A stretch of 64,000 nucleotides of DNA from Curvularia sp. ZM96 (GCA_022457065.1 JAJGBQ010000004.1:1550001-1614000), one strand, 5' to 3'. Positions 1 to 13,846 are shown, counted from the stretch's first letter. Numbers and translations: made by a program. The notes: generated from the letters alone by a model not told the origin.

Positions 1-3000
1 ATCCAGTTTACGCTCTTCTCGGAAAAGATGCAGCGAAACGACAATCTCAGAAAGGGAGGAAATGCGGAGATCCTGTTTTTCGGAAGGGGATAAGCGCCTC
101 CAATGATCGTTGGTCGCTTTGCCGACAGGTGATTGGAGGTATCGGCGTGCAATCTCGAGACAAGTAAGAATCATGTCATCTTTGGCTTTGACTTGCTGAG
201 CGATTGAAGGTAATTGCTCCTGCATAGATCGAGATTTTGATAACGGGCTCATAGTGGCTGACATGGGGCTCAAGCGCAAGGCCCAAGTCCATGGTGATGA
301 TTCCCAACTCCTCGCATGGGCCCTCGAAGTTTGACGGCTGGACATGAGACGCCATGCTGAGTCTGCATCATCTATTAACTCATCCGGCTTCGCTTGGCTT
401 GCAGGACGACCAGAGCTTCTTCGCTGAATAGATTTTGAACGAGTTTTGATCTTGCTTTTCTTGTCTTCAATAAAGGGAACAGCAAGAGTAAGTAGAGCTG
501 CCACAAAGGCTGTCCAATCAGCTGTTGTTTTTTCGGAACCCTCATCCGAGAGCGATTTGCGTATGTGCCACCATATCTCAAGAATGAAGTCCCCAGCGTA
601 GTTTGGCAGGACTGTGAGCAACACACGGAAGAGCTCAGCCACATATCTGTCCGTGGGTGATAAATGCAGTGATATGCGGTGCTTGAAATATTCACCATCG
701 ACAACATCGAGCTTCCCATTTGCGTCGGCAGACAACAGCTGCCGTAGAGGTCGGCTAGCGTGTATTGTTCGCTTGGCCCCCGCAGCTGCCCTGTTCCGTT
801 CATAGTGTAATACTGCATATGGGTCGTGCAGCTTCAACGGACCCAAAATATGCTTCATTGGTAGATGTGTACCCCATCCAGCAGTCAGTGATAGGCAGGC
901 CTCCTGAGGGTCAGTTGAAGTTAGCTGGACGATGCGTTCGACATTACTGTCGCGTAGCTTGGCTATATCCAATGCATCCTCGAGTTGTCGACTACCTACA
1001 AACCGAGGAACACATGCATATCGGGGAGCGGCACTATTGGAGCCTGATTGTGTCGCTGATGCCGAAGGAGATAGTCGTTTCCGTGTCACTGCCAGCTCAC
1101 ACTCAAGGGGATGCTGTAATGATGGGTGGGATATGTACATGTACAATTTTCGCTCATGAAGCGTAGCGGAGTTGAAGGGTGCATTCAATGTAAGTACCTC
1201 AGGTTGAATGTCGCTCTGCGTGTACGTCAGTCATACAATTCTTTGATTCAACTTTTTCGCAATATACCTGGGAGACTGAGGGGTTTTGCAAGGCAAACAA
1301 CCCACTCTTGAGATACTGGGTAACTGAAATTTCGGCGACTACGCTGACGACTAACTCTTTGTGAAGTCCATCACCAGGTCGAGGACCGCCTTTGACATCG
1401 GGCGGCGCAAACAGATCATCAAGCTCGTCGTAGTCTTCGATGGTGTCAAAGGTATCTTCATCCATGGCATCGTCCAGAGTATCATCAATCGAGATGGCGC
1501 CTAAGCTCATGCGTGATGTAACACTTCCAGGAGTAGAAGCTCGATTGCGTGACTGTGAAAAGCCACCAAAGCTCGTACGATCATGGCCCAGCGAATGACG
1601 ACTTCGCTGGCTTGCGTTGAAGCTTGCGGAAAAACTGCCGCCCAGGCTGTTTCGGGATGTTGCCTTGTCCTGAAATGCGCTTCTATCAAAGCTAGTGGAA
1701 AGCTCAGCCCGTGAGAGCAATGAGCTCACTCGTCTCGACTCCTTAGGTTGGCGCGTAATATCAGAATCAGGATTGAGCTGTGACGCAAGCGCATCATCTA
1801 CAGCCTGGTCAGAAAGACGTTCTTTAGTCGTGATTTTGAATGAAGGTGGCTGAGGCTTGCTTCGTGGCGCTCCACCAAAGCTTTCCCTCAACCTATCAGC
1901 ACCACGAACTGCGGGAGTCGTTGCTCCTGTTCCCGGTACAGTAGTTCCGTGAGAACTACGCCTCCGCGACTTGCTTATTGACAGAGGGACGTGTTGTTTG
2001 CGAGAAGTAGATATAGATTTTGGCTCAAGGTAGGCCGCAGACCAGATGGTAAATACATTCGTCTCGTGGTTCGCAGTGACCACTAGCAAAAGGGGTTTAT
2101 CATTCCCACTGCGATCAAAGAGAAGCTCATTCTGTGGAGATACGTATATGATGTCCTCAGCATTGTCAATGGCTTCCAGTCTTCGATGCCCAGAACCATT
2201 GGTGGTCAATAGGCTGCTGCGAAGACCTCCCGAGACCACATTGACCACCAATCCAAGCTCTGACAGCGGATCTGTAAACGAATACAATCTGGGTATTGCC
2301 TCCGGGTTCATGGGCGCAGAAGGATTGATCAAATCATCAAGGTACATGGTGGCACCTGACAGACGAGACCCGCCGCGACGGGATGTTCCAATGGAAGAGA
2401 CATCGCGGCGAGGTGGTTGTGAGAGCGCCTGGGAAAAGGAGAGATGTTGCGAGAGAAAGGACTGGTTGGTTGTGAGGAACGAGTTTACTGGTGCCGAAGG
2501 GAGTGGCGGACTAGGCGGTACAGGGCGCAGAGGCGCAAGCTTTCGCTGTACCAAGACGCCTCGTGCAGCAGGGAAGGCCTTTTCTACCTCGAATGGGAGA
2601 TTAACAACGTGAGTGGTGCCCGAGAGGAAGAAGACGTGTGCCTGTGACTTGAGGAAGACGACAAGGGCACGCGAGCGCACCTCGATTGTGGCCGGTGCGG
2701 TATTGACTGGGACAGTTGGATCGGTGGCCGGCTGTGTTCCCTGGGTGAGGAAGCTCTGCGAGTGATGCGCCGCACTCTGAGCCGCCGTAATCTGCGTCGT
2801 GTCGGCGGGGCCATGGGCAGGCTCGTCAACGACGAACCATGTCAGAAGCGCATGCTGGACCTGCTCTTTCTCGACCTCAAAGTTGAAGGCCTTGCGCACA
2901 ACACCCCCGCGGGACCAGACAACGTGGTGCTTGGTGGTGACGAGTTCATCGGACAGGCCGTCGTCGGAGTATGTCTGCCATGAATAGTCGCGGTGGGTGC

Positions 3001-3082
3001 TATCGTCGGTCAGGATGGCTTCTTGCACCAGGTATGGCCAGGCGGCGGGCTTGTGGACCCCGATGGAGCGAAGGGAGGCCAT
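1..3082 (-). CDS. apc1: Anaphase-promoting complex subunit 1 (Apc1/BimE), 5' part, cut by the left window edge
   Basis: This is the largest scaffold subunit of the APC/C ubiquitin ligase, which targets securin and cyclins and gates mitotic exit in the nucleus. Exon 1 is 3082..1268 (605 codons) and exon 2 runs from 1215 to beyond base 1. The 52-bp intron begins GTATAT and ends GCAG, and the frame stays open right across exon 2 to the edge. The start MASLRSIGVH is typical of fungal Apc1/BimE proteins. A Ser/Thr-rich, probably phosphorylated loop lies around residues 350-540, followed by an acidic stretch (DDLFAPPDV region). After the intron the text continues as SDIQPEVLTLNAPF, as expected for the family. 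The start codon at 3082 is 209 bp from the divergent neighbour at 3292. The C-terminal PC repeats lie outside the window. The family call is from recognition of the N-terminus; I am confident. Confidence 0.88.
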
Positions 3083-3291
3083 GCCGACGCTCGTCCTGCC
3101 ACATGAGGGACGCCTGCGTCTGGTGCGAGTCGGAGTCTGAGGTGAGGTTGCGTGTTCTCACTTGGTGGTGAGCTCTCTTTGTTGGTGACGCGCTACTGTA
3201 TAGCCCGAACGCGACTTCCCCAGAAATGTTCAACCGCCGCATCACCTCCGAGCTTCCTTCACCTCCACATAAACACAAGCAACACAACGCC
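3083..3291. promoter_or_regulatory. Short bidirectional promoter between apc1 and the beta-propeller gene
   Basis: Only 209 bp separate the two divergent start codons, so both genes must share this region for initiation. I see no clear TATA box. It also carries both 5' leaders. Confidence 0.6.
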
Positions 3292-5332
3292 ATGGAGCCC
3301 ATCGTTACCACAAAGGGCAAACTAACTCAGCTGAGGTAGCTATATCTGTCTCTTTTTCTGCATGTTGTCGCTAACAAAGTCGCTGCGCAGGTACGAGCTT
3401 CCACATCGCGTCCTAGCCTCAGCCGTCTACCCTGCCAAAGCCTCCAATGGCTCCACAATTGTGCTCTATGGCCATGAAACGGGTGTTGGAATTCTGTGGA
3501 GGGGTGGAAAGCGACTGAAGCAGTCGCCGCTGCAACCCCAGCAGCCCGCGAAGCCGCCTAAGGTCAACGGAACCAGTAACGATACTATTATGATCATCGA
3601 TTCGGACGACGACGCGCCCGCAAAAGCTCCCGCGCAACCTCCGCCCAAGGCAGAGTTCGAGCCTGAGGAAGAAGAGCTCGACCCAGATCAGCCATACCCG
3701 TCGATTGTCCAGCACATATCTCTGTCGCTCAGCACTCCAGTCCGTCACATCGCTGTGCCCCAAATACCCCATGCGTCCGCTTTGCGCCCTGGAGATACCA
3801 CACCCCCGATATTCAGCAAGAGCATCGTATTCACCGTCGCATGCGCCGACTCTACCATACGCGTCGTCACACTGCCGCTCAATCCTCCTCCGCTTGCTGC
3901 CAAAGACAGACCACTCGGTTCAACATCGCAGTTTGGCGAGGAGATTATCAAAATCCAAGGCCACCAGAGCATACCTAGGGGCGTCACTATGACTTGGACT
4001 GCCAGAGATGAATCAGGCTTGGTAGATGAGCAGGAAGACGACATGGACATTGATGGCGATGGAGATTCTGCTGTGGCACCGAGCGGCCAGCGTCGCAAGC
4101 AACAGTCACGCGCACGCTCCCAGCCACATGGTACTGAAGGCTTCGATCTACTCGTAGCTTCACACTCAGCTGAACTAGGAGGCCTGCTGAGAATCTTCCG
4201 CTTTGAGTTGTCTGAGACAACAATCAAAGTCTCGCACCCTGTTGTACCTTGCAAAACGCTCACGCTACGACAACCTGCCTCTCGCGTCATATTTAATACT
4301 GCTCAATACCCGAAACGTCGACACTCTCAGCTGCTCATCACTGATTCCATGGGCACTGCACGTATCTATGACCTGTTTGCTACCCCCAGTCGCAAGCGAC
4401 GATTGAGCGGCGGCTCTAATGAGCCGGGCGCCTTTATTGCCACATTTAGAACCTCGTTTGAGGCTGTCAAGAGCGTGACACTCACGCCTCCAATTCTTGC
4501 TTCTCGAAAACCCATTATAGATGCTGCTTGGGCCTCGGATGGCCGTCACATCATTGCCCTGCTGGCGGATGGTGAATGGGGCGTCTGGGATGTTGACCGC
4601 TCTGGCCCGAATCCACCGGCAGATCCTTCAGTCTTCTCGCTGCGAGGCTATGTGGGAACATCAGACAAGGAAGGAAGTAACAGTGGTCCTTCTAGTCCGA
4701 AGCGCGGCAGTCGTAATTCATTAGCCCCGATGACGCCCAACACACGCCGTAGAAAAGAAGAGGCGCTATTCCAAGGAACTTCAACAAGCTCGGCAGTCGT
4801 GACGCGTGGCGGCATTTCCGTCGCTAGCTTGTCATCAGCCAACGGCACTTCAGAAGATTCGATCCTCATTTGGTATGGCTCAGAGATTTACAGGATAGCG
4901 GATCTCGCCAAGTTCTGGGCTCGTACTGCCTCTGCAAGCAATGGCAACTCACTGCCCGGTCCAGGCCTACAAATCCAAGACGTGGCGCTCTGTGGAGAGG
5001 CCATCACCTCGGTCTCCCAGTTTGACACTACGACACAGGCCTCACGCATGGCTGTTGCAAGAGACACACTCATTTCGCTAGAACATCGCCTCGTGATCAC
5101 TACCAGCACAAGTCAACCTCTCGGACGAGACATGAATGCAATTTTTGCACGCGAACAACTTGAGGATGAAACAAGCAACAGAACCGACCAAGCACTACTC
5201 TCACACGGTGAGCTCGACCTTGGCGGCATGGACAGGATGCTTGACAGCATGGAAAGTAGTGCAACCAATGGTGCTGCCTCAAAAAACCTAACTATGGGCG
5301 GACCCAGGAAGGTTCTGTTTGCATCCACTTGA
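3292..5332 (+). CDS. Beta-propeller (WD40-like) nuclear protein, candidate nucleoporin Nup37
   Basis: Exons 3292..3335 and 3391..5332 give 661 residues. The start is MEPIVTTKGKLTQL, and the split Arg codon joins it to RYELPHRVLASAVYP. The 55-bp intron begins GTAGCT and ends GCGCAG, and the ORF's own first ATG lies inside that intron, so it is not the start. The protein has the spaced Ile-Arg-Val, Ala-Arg-Ile-Tyr-Asp and Gly-Val-Trp-Asp strands of WD40-like blades (LLADGEWGVWDVDRSG near residue 430). Between them are long disordered acidic and Ser-rich inserts, including one near residues 75-105 (IMIIDSDDDAP). The N-terminal block with YGHETGVGILWRGG resembles what I recall of filamentous-fungal Nup37, part of the Y-shaped nuclear pore subcomplex. 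That name is inference; the fold call is firmer. Confidence 0.5.
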
Positions 5333-6232
5333 TCGAGAGCATAATATGGAATACCCAAAGACAGCACGCAGCATGAAGCTTGCGATTTGTTAAAGAAGTT
5401 GGATGATTGAAGCGCTTTTCGTGATATCCCAAAAAATGAGTATTTTCTTCTCTTACTTTCATTGCCATCTTGGACCACCTATCCTACAGCATTTCCCCAA
5501 ATCCCCATCCCTTGCCCAGTTTTTTCATTCCTCCCCTCATATCTCTCACTTTCTCCCTTACCCAAACTTGGGAACATGCAGAACCTCGCGGCCTAAGGTG
5601 GAGCTCAGCGACCAGACCCATTCCTGCTGCTCAGTATAGCCTTGCGAGAAATCAAACCAGTCCCCTGTAACAGTCGCCGGCGATGTCGCTCTCCATCACC
5701 CTCTCGTAGGATGTGTGGTAGTGTAGATTTCGTCTGGATAGCTGTTGGGAGGCGTGCACTTGAATTACAAATACCTCCCCAACCGCAACCGCCTTTCTCC
5801 TCTTCCTATTCCTTCTTTCTTCCTTGATCTGAGTCCTGCTTTTGTACTCAAGCCGGCTGTGTAACCCTGCAAGGGGAAACACGGCGTCGGGTGAGGACGG
5901 GTACGTCAGTGGCGACGAGGACACATGGAAGGTAAAGGGTGGAGAAAGGTGATGGGGAAGAAGTAAAGTGCGACATTTTTGTACATTTTTGCCTTCTTTG
6001 TTGTGATGTGATACATATATCAGAGGGAATCCAACTTTGACGTGATATTTTCAGGTCTTCATCTTGGCGTTCTGCGTCAAGGACTCTAGCAAATGAACAG
6101 GTCGTGGCAACTGGGTCTGTGAAATAGAGAAGAAAGACAGAATTGCGCAAATTACAATTTACCCATAAAAAACGAACCCCCTATACTAGTAACGCAACAG
6201 TAACAACTTCCACCTTACAAAACAAATACACC
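5333..6232. other. Intergenic, 3' ends of two convergent genes
   Basis: This 900 bp lies between two converging stop codons. It is pyrimidine-rich near 5470-5560 and 5790-5830 and contains T-rich 3'-UTR-like sequence. The short open frames have no family resemblance. I see no gene. Confidence 0.5.
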
Positions 6233-9009
6233 TTAAACATCTTCAATTACCCTCCCGACAAAGCCTTCCAGTCCAGCCATACCCTTTGCACCCCTCTCAT
6301 TACCACCTAAGAGCCCCGGTCCTCCACCAGGCATAACGAGCACTTTTGCACCGACTTCGACAAACTCGCGTGAAGCAATGAACTGGAACGCAACAATGAC
6401 GGATGGAGGCTCAGACTCTGCAGCATCCTGTTGATCCTTAGTCTCATTTTCGAAGCCAAAGCCAAATCCAAAGCCATCTTCGTCATCCTCGCCACCCCCA
6501 TTGCGGCCTGTACTGTTCGCGGGGGCAAGAGCGTTAGCAGTGGGCTGAGCAGCGACAGAGACGACTTTGGAGGATGCTCTGACGCTAGCAATGTACACAA
6601 TGACAGCGCTGCCGACACCGAGGTCCTTGGCACCCTGTGCTTGTCTGTCTTCGAATCGCACCTTAATGACTTTGTGCGCTTTTGGCGCGCGAGCTGCCAG
6701 CACCATACCTTTCCTAATACGATTGATCGACGTGCTGGCCATATGCGAGCCCACTGGCGTGATACCCATGGTGCCTACCTGGCCAGCAAGCAGCGTTCGC
6801 ACTGGCAATCGTAGATTGCGGAGTGACGTGATGCGAACCCGTCGCCATTCGCTGTGGCTTTCACGCAGCGAAACGTTCTTAGACTTGGTGCCAAGAGCTC
6901 CTGGAAACGATCGCGATTGCGTTATCAAGGGCTTCCTATTTGGTCTCGCGCTGCCACTATCACTGTCGTCGGAGCTGACGTCGGCAGGGTATGGTCCCAA
7001 TAGTACTTCATCTCCGATCGATAGAGAACCGTAGCGGATATAGCCGCCGATGATTGCACTTTGCTCTTCTGAGTCACCCACTCCTATGCTGTAGACGTCC
7101 TCAATGTAAAACAGCGGCGATGGTGATTCTGGGGGCGGAAAGTCTAGCTGCTTGGGCATAGGGAGTCTTCGGAGGAATGCGTGCAGTTTCTGTATGCCCG
7201 TTCCTTTGACCGCACTAGTAAGTACAACAGGTACTGCTGCAAGTGGGGAGTCTTGGAGTAGGCAGATAGTCTTCTCGGTCTCCTCAAGATCTGCAGCCTC
7301 GACTGTATGCAATTCGGTTTCTAGCACCGATGTTGATGAATCAGTGATGAGACAGGGCTTCCTGTTGTGCTCTCTCAGGGCCGAAAACAGTTTCATCAAA
7401 GTACTTTTCAGGCCGTTCTTGGTAGCAAGATCATACTTTGTAATGACAATCACCAACGGTAGCTCTAGAGCAAGGCATAGCTCCAGATGTGCATGTGAAA
7501 GATCAAGATCTGCAGCAGCTGGGCCAAGGAGTTCTTCGGACGAAGGTGATGCTCCAAGTTTCCCTGAAGAGTCTTCGATGTTGTCTGCTGGGACGCACAA
7601 GAGTGTCCAATGTGGTTGCCTGTACCAGGTCAGCGATTTGGTGATACTATCTATCACAAGGCCATCGTCGCTAGCACCAAATTTCCAGGATGTTTCAGGT
7701 AAATTGAGATGAACAAAACTCACCAACCAACGATCCCACGGACTGTGGTACGTCTAAACCGGGGATGGCCAGCAGAATCCGAAAGAAACACCAGCCTTCC
7801 ACTGTCTACAGACTCGACTGCTGCATGAATGTCTATCCAGGACGAGACATCTCCAGATCCATAGCTGATGACTTGCGTATGGTCATTAGCATCGCGGTAC
7901 CCTATCAACTCCTGTGTGACAGAGCTAGTCATGCCTGACGCAATTTCATGCCTATGCTTAAGCAGACTCAGACGACTCTTACCACGACCATTGTCTAGTG
8001 TCGCGGTAGAGAGCGTTCCAAGCAAAGTAGACTTCCCAGACATGGTGGCTCCAGTGACTGACACCCGCATCTGCTCACTGGTAGCTTGTGGCTCCTTGGT
8101 TAGGTCGAGGCCACTGCCTGTAGCATCGGATGCGTTCTCTAAAGCAGTTTTCCGGTCTTTCTTTGTGTGATCAACCAGATGTTGTTCCGGGCGAACAAGA
8201 GCTTCGGCAACCAACAATGGCGATCTTTGGGTCCGTTGGTGGGTAGCTCCAGCGTCCTCAACCCATTCGCACTCGCCGACCGGAACCATACGCAAAACTT
8301 CAACCCCACAGCCTAAACTTGCAGCCATGGCGCGCAAATTGTTGAGACTCTCCTCCATCTCGTCTTCGGCTAGTCCAACAATAGTCCCGTCATCAGCAAT
8401 GCCAATTTCGTAGAGTGCGCCTTTACTCTCCTCGAGCCCGGGAAGAAGCCGCTGGGGCATTTCTGGTGCTGAGAGCCGCGCATCATCCGGAAGATGGGGG
8501 ATCACAGGGGCTGTAGTTGAGGATATATGATAAGGGCACGATTGTTGCAAGCGCCACAACAATTGCGTAGTCAGTTGCTCAAGACGATGTTGCTTGGACT
8601 GGATAGAGGCTAATGGCGGGGGAGTATTCTGAAGCAGGCCTGACTCTGATACGCTACGACCCGCAGGAACTGATATGGGAATATCGCTGCGACGCATAAC
8701 TCCAGACCTGTATCGTCCGGTGCTAGCTCGGGTGAACGAACGCCGCCGCCTAAGAAGTAGGTGCAATTTGTACTCTGTTGGGCCATCCTGAGGCTCCGCT
8801 TCTAGCCTAGTGATATTTGTATAATCTACCGTGCCTTCCAGGGGGTTCCTATGCGGCTCTTGCTGCTCGATATCGCTGCTGAGTTTCGAAAGCGGAGACT
8901 TGGTCTTTGGAAGGGAGTTTGACGGCTCCGTCAGGTCCCCAACCGAAGTTGCCGCCCACGGCGAGGAAACACGAGGCGGATCGGGGTCGAAAGTGAAGAT
9001 AGAAGCCAT
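6233..9009 (-). CDS. GTPBP1/GTPBP2-family translational GTPase (EF-Tu-like)
   Basis: Exons 9009..7724 and 7619..6233 give 890 residues; the 104-bp intron begins GTGAGT and ends TACAG and splits a Trp codon (TG|G). This is a large EF1A/EF-Tu-related GTPase of the GTPBP1 type, which acts in cytoplasmic translation, ribosome rescue and mRNA turnover. All G motifs are visible: G1 GATMSGKST near residue 319, G3 DSAGH near 410 with the family's VRGIVGW after it, G4 TKYD, and G5 SAVKGTGIQKL. Domain 2 follows (YIRYGSLSIGDEVLLGPYP), then domain 3, ending in VGRVIEDV. The first 150 residues are low-complexity and probably disordered. A Gly-Phe-rich insert (FGFGFGF) sits in domain 3. Its right flank is the longest gene-free stretch of the window. 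Confidence 0.85.
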
Positions 9010-12000
9010 GTTTCTGCGATTTCAGTCAAACACAGTCAATGGCGTGCGGCTTTCCAGGTATTCGTTAAGATAATCTAAAAAGTTCCGGGCTTGTCGGATG
9101 GCGCGTCAGGAGGCTGATTTAGCAGAGACGGTACACAAGTGTCGTAATGATCGAGAATTGGTATGTAAGAAGTGCGTCCGGAATAATTGCGATAAAAGAG
9201 GAAGCATCTTGACAGGTGTATAGCACAAACAATGAGGACTTCGTCAAACGATAGCGAGAAACAGCTCGTTGCGGAGCTGTGTGAAGATGCCACTGAGGCG
9301 ATCACAGGCTAAGGGAAGACATTTGTACAGGCGAATTAGTGTAGTGATGCAGGAGGTGATGGGAAGCGATTTGGTGGCAACAAGACAGTCACGGAAGGCT
9401 ACAAGTATCGACTTGTCGTGATGTTAGTCATTGGTCCGAGCTCGGGGCTGCGGGGAGTCACCCTTCAGTGGGGCGAGCCATCCTCCATAATTACTGGCCA
9501 TTGAACACATCGTGACTAGACGAACGCCCTTCTGTCGCCCTTTGGTAGCGTGTATAAGGGTGTGAGTCTGAAAGTAGCTCGTGTTCGCACTTTGTGATGC
9601 TGTTTGTAAAATCCATATTGATCGTCGTGGTCTTTCAAAGGGAGAAGGGCTACTAGCACTGCTACGTGTTGGGTACTGTTCGATCTAGAATGCATTTCTA
9701 GCTGTACAGGCTGCAAGTAACGTCTGACCCTGTCGCAAGTCTACTAGGCTCGATTGTAGTATCGTTTGAATGTCTCAAGTGAATGTACATAGCTCATGCT
9801 TCACTGAAGGGTAATATCGGGATGCCCGTGGGCATTTTGAGAGTCTGATAGTCGGCTTAACCCAATGATAGTCGCAACGATCTCCCAGTGGCAAAACGAA
9901 TAGTCTTCAGTATTTGAGTTCGTCGCTGCTAGTACGTCCTCAGCCCATCTTGCTTACACTTCGCTGGTAAGCAGAGTATGTCACAAAGTGGGCACACCAA
10001 TGCCATTCGTATAATGTGGGCTTCGGTGGCACTGCTAGGCCTCAGCGTTCGTTATACAGGGGTTGCAAGAACGCCTGTTAGGTATAGTAGTAGTAGTAGT
10101 AGTACTAGGGTAGCGCTCGTATACATACATACGAAAACAGAGACCAGCAGGGGCTTCGTAATTACGTGGTTTGTTGTGCGACCTCTCTTTTCCCCAATAA
10201 AGCAATCATTGCGGCATAGTCAAAGGGACGCCGTTGTCCTCATGTCCTTTGGATACCCGTTTGCGCTCCTGTGAGCATTGTCCAAATGTGCCCCCTGTCT
10301 GTCCATCTGTCAGAGGCATGCTGACTACGTACATACACGACACAGCGCGTAGAACGAAGAGGCCGATGCCGACGCAACCACTTAATGAGCAACTGAGCCG
10401 GCAGTTGCTATCGAAAGAGCAAGGACAAGCCTGCATACTGCTTTCGGCCGTATGGCAAAGCATTACGTCTCTATTTGCGGGTCCCAAAAGCTGCATTGCA
10501 GCTGGCGCTGCTTCGTCTGATGACCTGGTGCTGTTGTGGCACCAATTCACGTCCACGCGAACGGCCCTTCCTTGCAAGCGTCATACCGTTTAATGCCAGA
10601 ACGGCACTCATATCAGCCGGCTTTTCTCGAACGTAACACTGCAGGCTGTCCGTCTTCCGCAGTAGCGCGGGGCGCACAGCCAACAGCCGAGCAATACGAG
10701 CCAAACCATGGTTCCGGGGTCTTGTGTAACCAGGGAGCATGCATCTCAGCCTCGTGCGGCGCCCACGAGGACACCACATGGCTCGAAAACTCGGGCCATC
10801 GCTCCTGCAAAAGTTTTACCGCGCGAGCGACCATGTATGTAAATGAGCTGCTACACGTTTCATTGCTATCGTGTCCGGGTGCTTGTTGGCAAGACTTTGC
10901 TGTAGTAGCTTACGACTTTGACCACTCGACTACGGTACGGGGAACGGGTCGCTTACGATGAGCGTCTCAGGCATCACTTTGAACCTAGTGTATATCACCT
11001 GCGGCGCGATGTTCTAGAGATGCACATCCAGTTCGGTTCTGGAGAAGTTCCCGATACTCTTTACGCGTCTGGATCACCTTGTCAAAGCGTTTTAGCAACA
11101 GATGAGGCTGGCCCCCACGTGAGATCCCGACTCCCCTAGCAGGCAACGCATGCACTGTGATGCCGCTCGGACAAGATCGTATGATGCAGGCGTAGCGGCA
11201 CATCTGTCACTTCTTGGCCGTATCACATCCATTTTCTCTTTCGTGTCAAGTCGAACAATCGTGATGTGGGGCGCTGTTTAGGCGGCCGACGACAAACATA
11301 CGAATCAGACGTTTGGGGATGGGTCAAAAAGACAGGGGCCTTTACTGTGCCGTCGGCGGTAATATCCTGAGATGGTGATAAGTCCGCCTGCCCAAAAGAG
11401 TCCCACGAGCATGCTGTTTTGCGCTACTCGCTGAAGGTGTGGCAGAAAGAAAAACAGGCCAAACAAAAGCGGGTGGTCCGATAGGTATCTGGATCGCGGC
11501 AGTTTCGGTCTCCGCACAATGGTGGAGCCTGGCTGCGATAGGTAGTACGAAGTACAATCTCGCAGGGCTCGTCCATGTACCAAACTTGTCAATCACATGT
11601 TGGAGCGCCATAGCCGGCAACCGGATAATGTCCGGCGATTGTACCGCGCTTGTTCAGCCCACCCGAGGGGGGCTCATGTCCGAGTGTGGGAACTCTTTCT
11701 TCGCCTCACGATGGCTTTCCGCGTGGGAATTCTCTGCATGTCATGTCTTTGGCCATCTTTCTCTCCCATATCCCTGCGTGAACCTAGACTGAGGGACCAA
11801 GTGACTGTCATCCTTCCCGCGCAGCCGCGCCCCGCCAGAGCGACCCTTGCAATGCTTCACGCCTTATAATCCATACGTCAGCAGAATACTCGGGTCAGCA
11901 AGTTAAGTGGGGGCGGCAAGCGAATGAAAACCGCCTAGGTACTTTCCCTCGGTTCGTTTGATCCCATGTCCAGCCCGAACCATCTGGACCGAGATCCCGA

Positions 12001-13846
12001 GCCTTTTACTTACAATCGGGAGCTATTGCTCACAGCCCTCAAGCGCGTATGGCCAAGGGGTGAATTCCGGGGGATTGGTTCCGAAAACAGCCCTGAATCT
12101 GCAGGGTAACTGTCAAGTTTGCTATCAGGAGCCCAGCTGTGGTCTACTGCCGAAGGCTGGTCTGAACCATCACTAAGCGGGAAATATCATCAACGAAATC
12201 CGTTGGCAGATGCCTATTTGAGACTCGTACGCGGGACACATTTTGCAGCTGCACTGCCAGTCTTGGCGGCATGCAGGCTGGAGCTCCCATCACTGTCCGC
12301 CTCGACGCAAGTTGCATCGAGTGACGCTCAACCACGGTCAGGTAGCCACTGAAGCTATGCTCGAGGCCGGAAATATCCACGTCACCGGAGCACTCCACAT
12401 ATGCATGCACGTACGCACGCCCGCCACTCTGCGGTAGATTTGGTGTTGTTGCCATTGCCAAAGGCCTCCAATGGCCACCCGTTTACACATACGGTTAACA
12501 GCATCCGAGACAAGGTCAACGTTCCAAGGCAGTTCGACTGTCCCGCTGCCCGGTGATGAAAAGGGCGACAAACAACGAGAAAATAAGAGCAGCTGGATGG
12601 AGGCCTGCAAGCTGCTTGTGTCCCAATGGCATGGTTCACTTGCGCACGGTACATAGTAGCAGTGGTGCCCAGACACAGTCAAAAAAACAAGGCGCCGCCG
12701 TGTCTGATTGGAGCCTCTCGTCATCGTCGCTTCATAGTTGGCCGCTCGCTAGGGTGTGGATGCGCTGCTCCTTCACAAGGCCTTTCCCGCCTCACGTCGT
12801 GGCGACAACGGCCCGCTGGTCTGATCGTTACTCGAATCTGACGGGGGCCGTGCAACTTTTGGTCGCCAGCCTCGCCAGCCTGGCCTTGGCTAATGCAGTG
12901 TGAAAACGAGCCTAGAATCATTGGTACGCCTGGTTCTGGAAATTACGTTCAAGCGAACCGCGCTTTTCAAGTTTGTTAAACGACCATTTCCTCTCCAACG
13001 AAGATCGGCCTCGGCATTGCCGAAATTTTTGCTATGTCTGTCTAGCGCCGGCCGTGGTCTTTGGCACCAGGACCCTTTGCGGACCCTGCGCTCAAGTGAT
13101 GGATCATATATTGATGTGTTCTTTGCGAACCAAACAACCGGGTTCATCCTAGGGAGGGGGCGAAGGGAGGAGCCCCAAGCAGTAGGTGTCCCGTGTTCCT
13201 GCTTTGCTGGTTCCTGCAAAAATCCTCCCGCTACGATCTCACCGAACGTGCGGCCAACACTCTGCTTCCCCGAGGACCGTTCTCACTACGGTGTGATACC
13301 AGTAGTTCGAGCAAATTCCGTGCTTGTGTGAGTGATGCGGTGTAAAAACGCCGAGATGTTCAGAGAGGAGTATATCGTTTCTACCCAACTGTGTTCGCAG
13401 TTCCGTATAGTTCAATCATGTCAGGGAAAGGTTGGATGTAAAGATAAATAGTGGGCTACAACAAAATGACCCGTATGCATTGGTGGTCGCTGAACGCTTG
13501 ATATATAACGCCTGGTGATGCTCCTGCCAAAATAAGAATCCTTTCCTAACACCAAAGGGCGCGCAAATAAAGAACCATTCGTCTGAGGCGGGGGCGGTAT
13601 TTTCCAAATCGCGATGTCTCCCCCTCTTGGGCGCCTGTCACCCTATTGACTGGCCTTTTTAAAAGAAACCCCAGAACTCCATTTCGTACCGCGGCACTGG
13701 CACGTCTTCAATTAGGTATTTGGATAGTGCGTGTTCGGGTATCCGGCAACGATGACATTGCCTCGAGCATATTTGTGCCTCGCTATCGCCTATCGCATGC
13801 TAGATGTGCCCAGACACATCAGGAACTGCGGTGGAACTGCGGTCTA
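9010..13846. other. 4.8-kb gene-poor region
   Basis: No open frame here resembles a known family or joins convincingly across splice sites, on either strand. The longest frames (about 120-143 codons, for example 12900..13331) have mixed, non-protein-like composition. The base composition is balanced rather than AT-rich, so it does not look like a RIP-degraded repeat. It contains a short AGT microsatellite at about 10084-10105. It holds the upstream region of the GTPase (left) and the 3' side of the C2H2 gene (right). Long UTRs or non-coding transcripts are possible but not shown. Confidence 0.4.
10084..10105. repeat. AGT trinucleotide microsatellite
   Basis: About six to seven tandem copies of AGT (TAG/GTA in other registers) are read directly in the gene-poor region. 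It would be length-variable between strains. Confidence 0.85.

Noticed and set aside
12900..13331. 143-codon plus-strand frame in the gene-poor region
   Set aside because: No domain, no splice partners, mixed composition.
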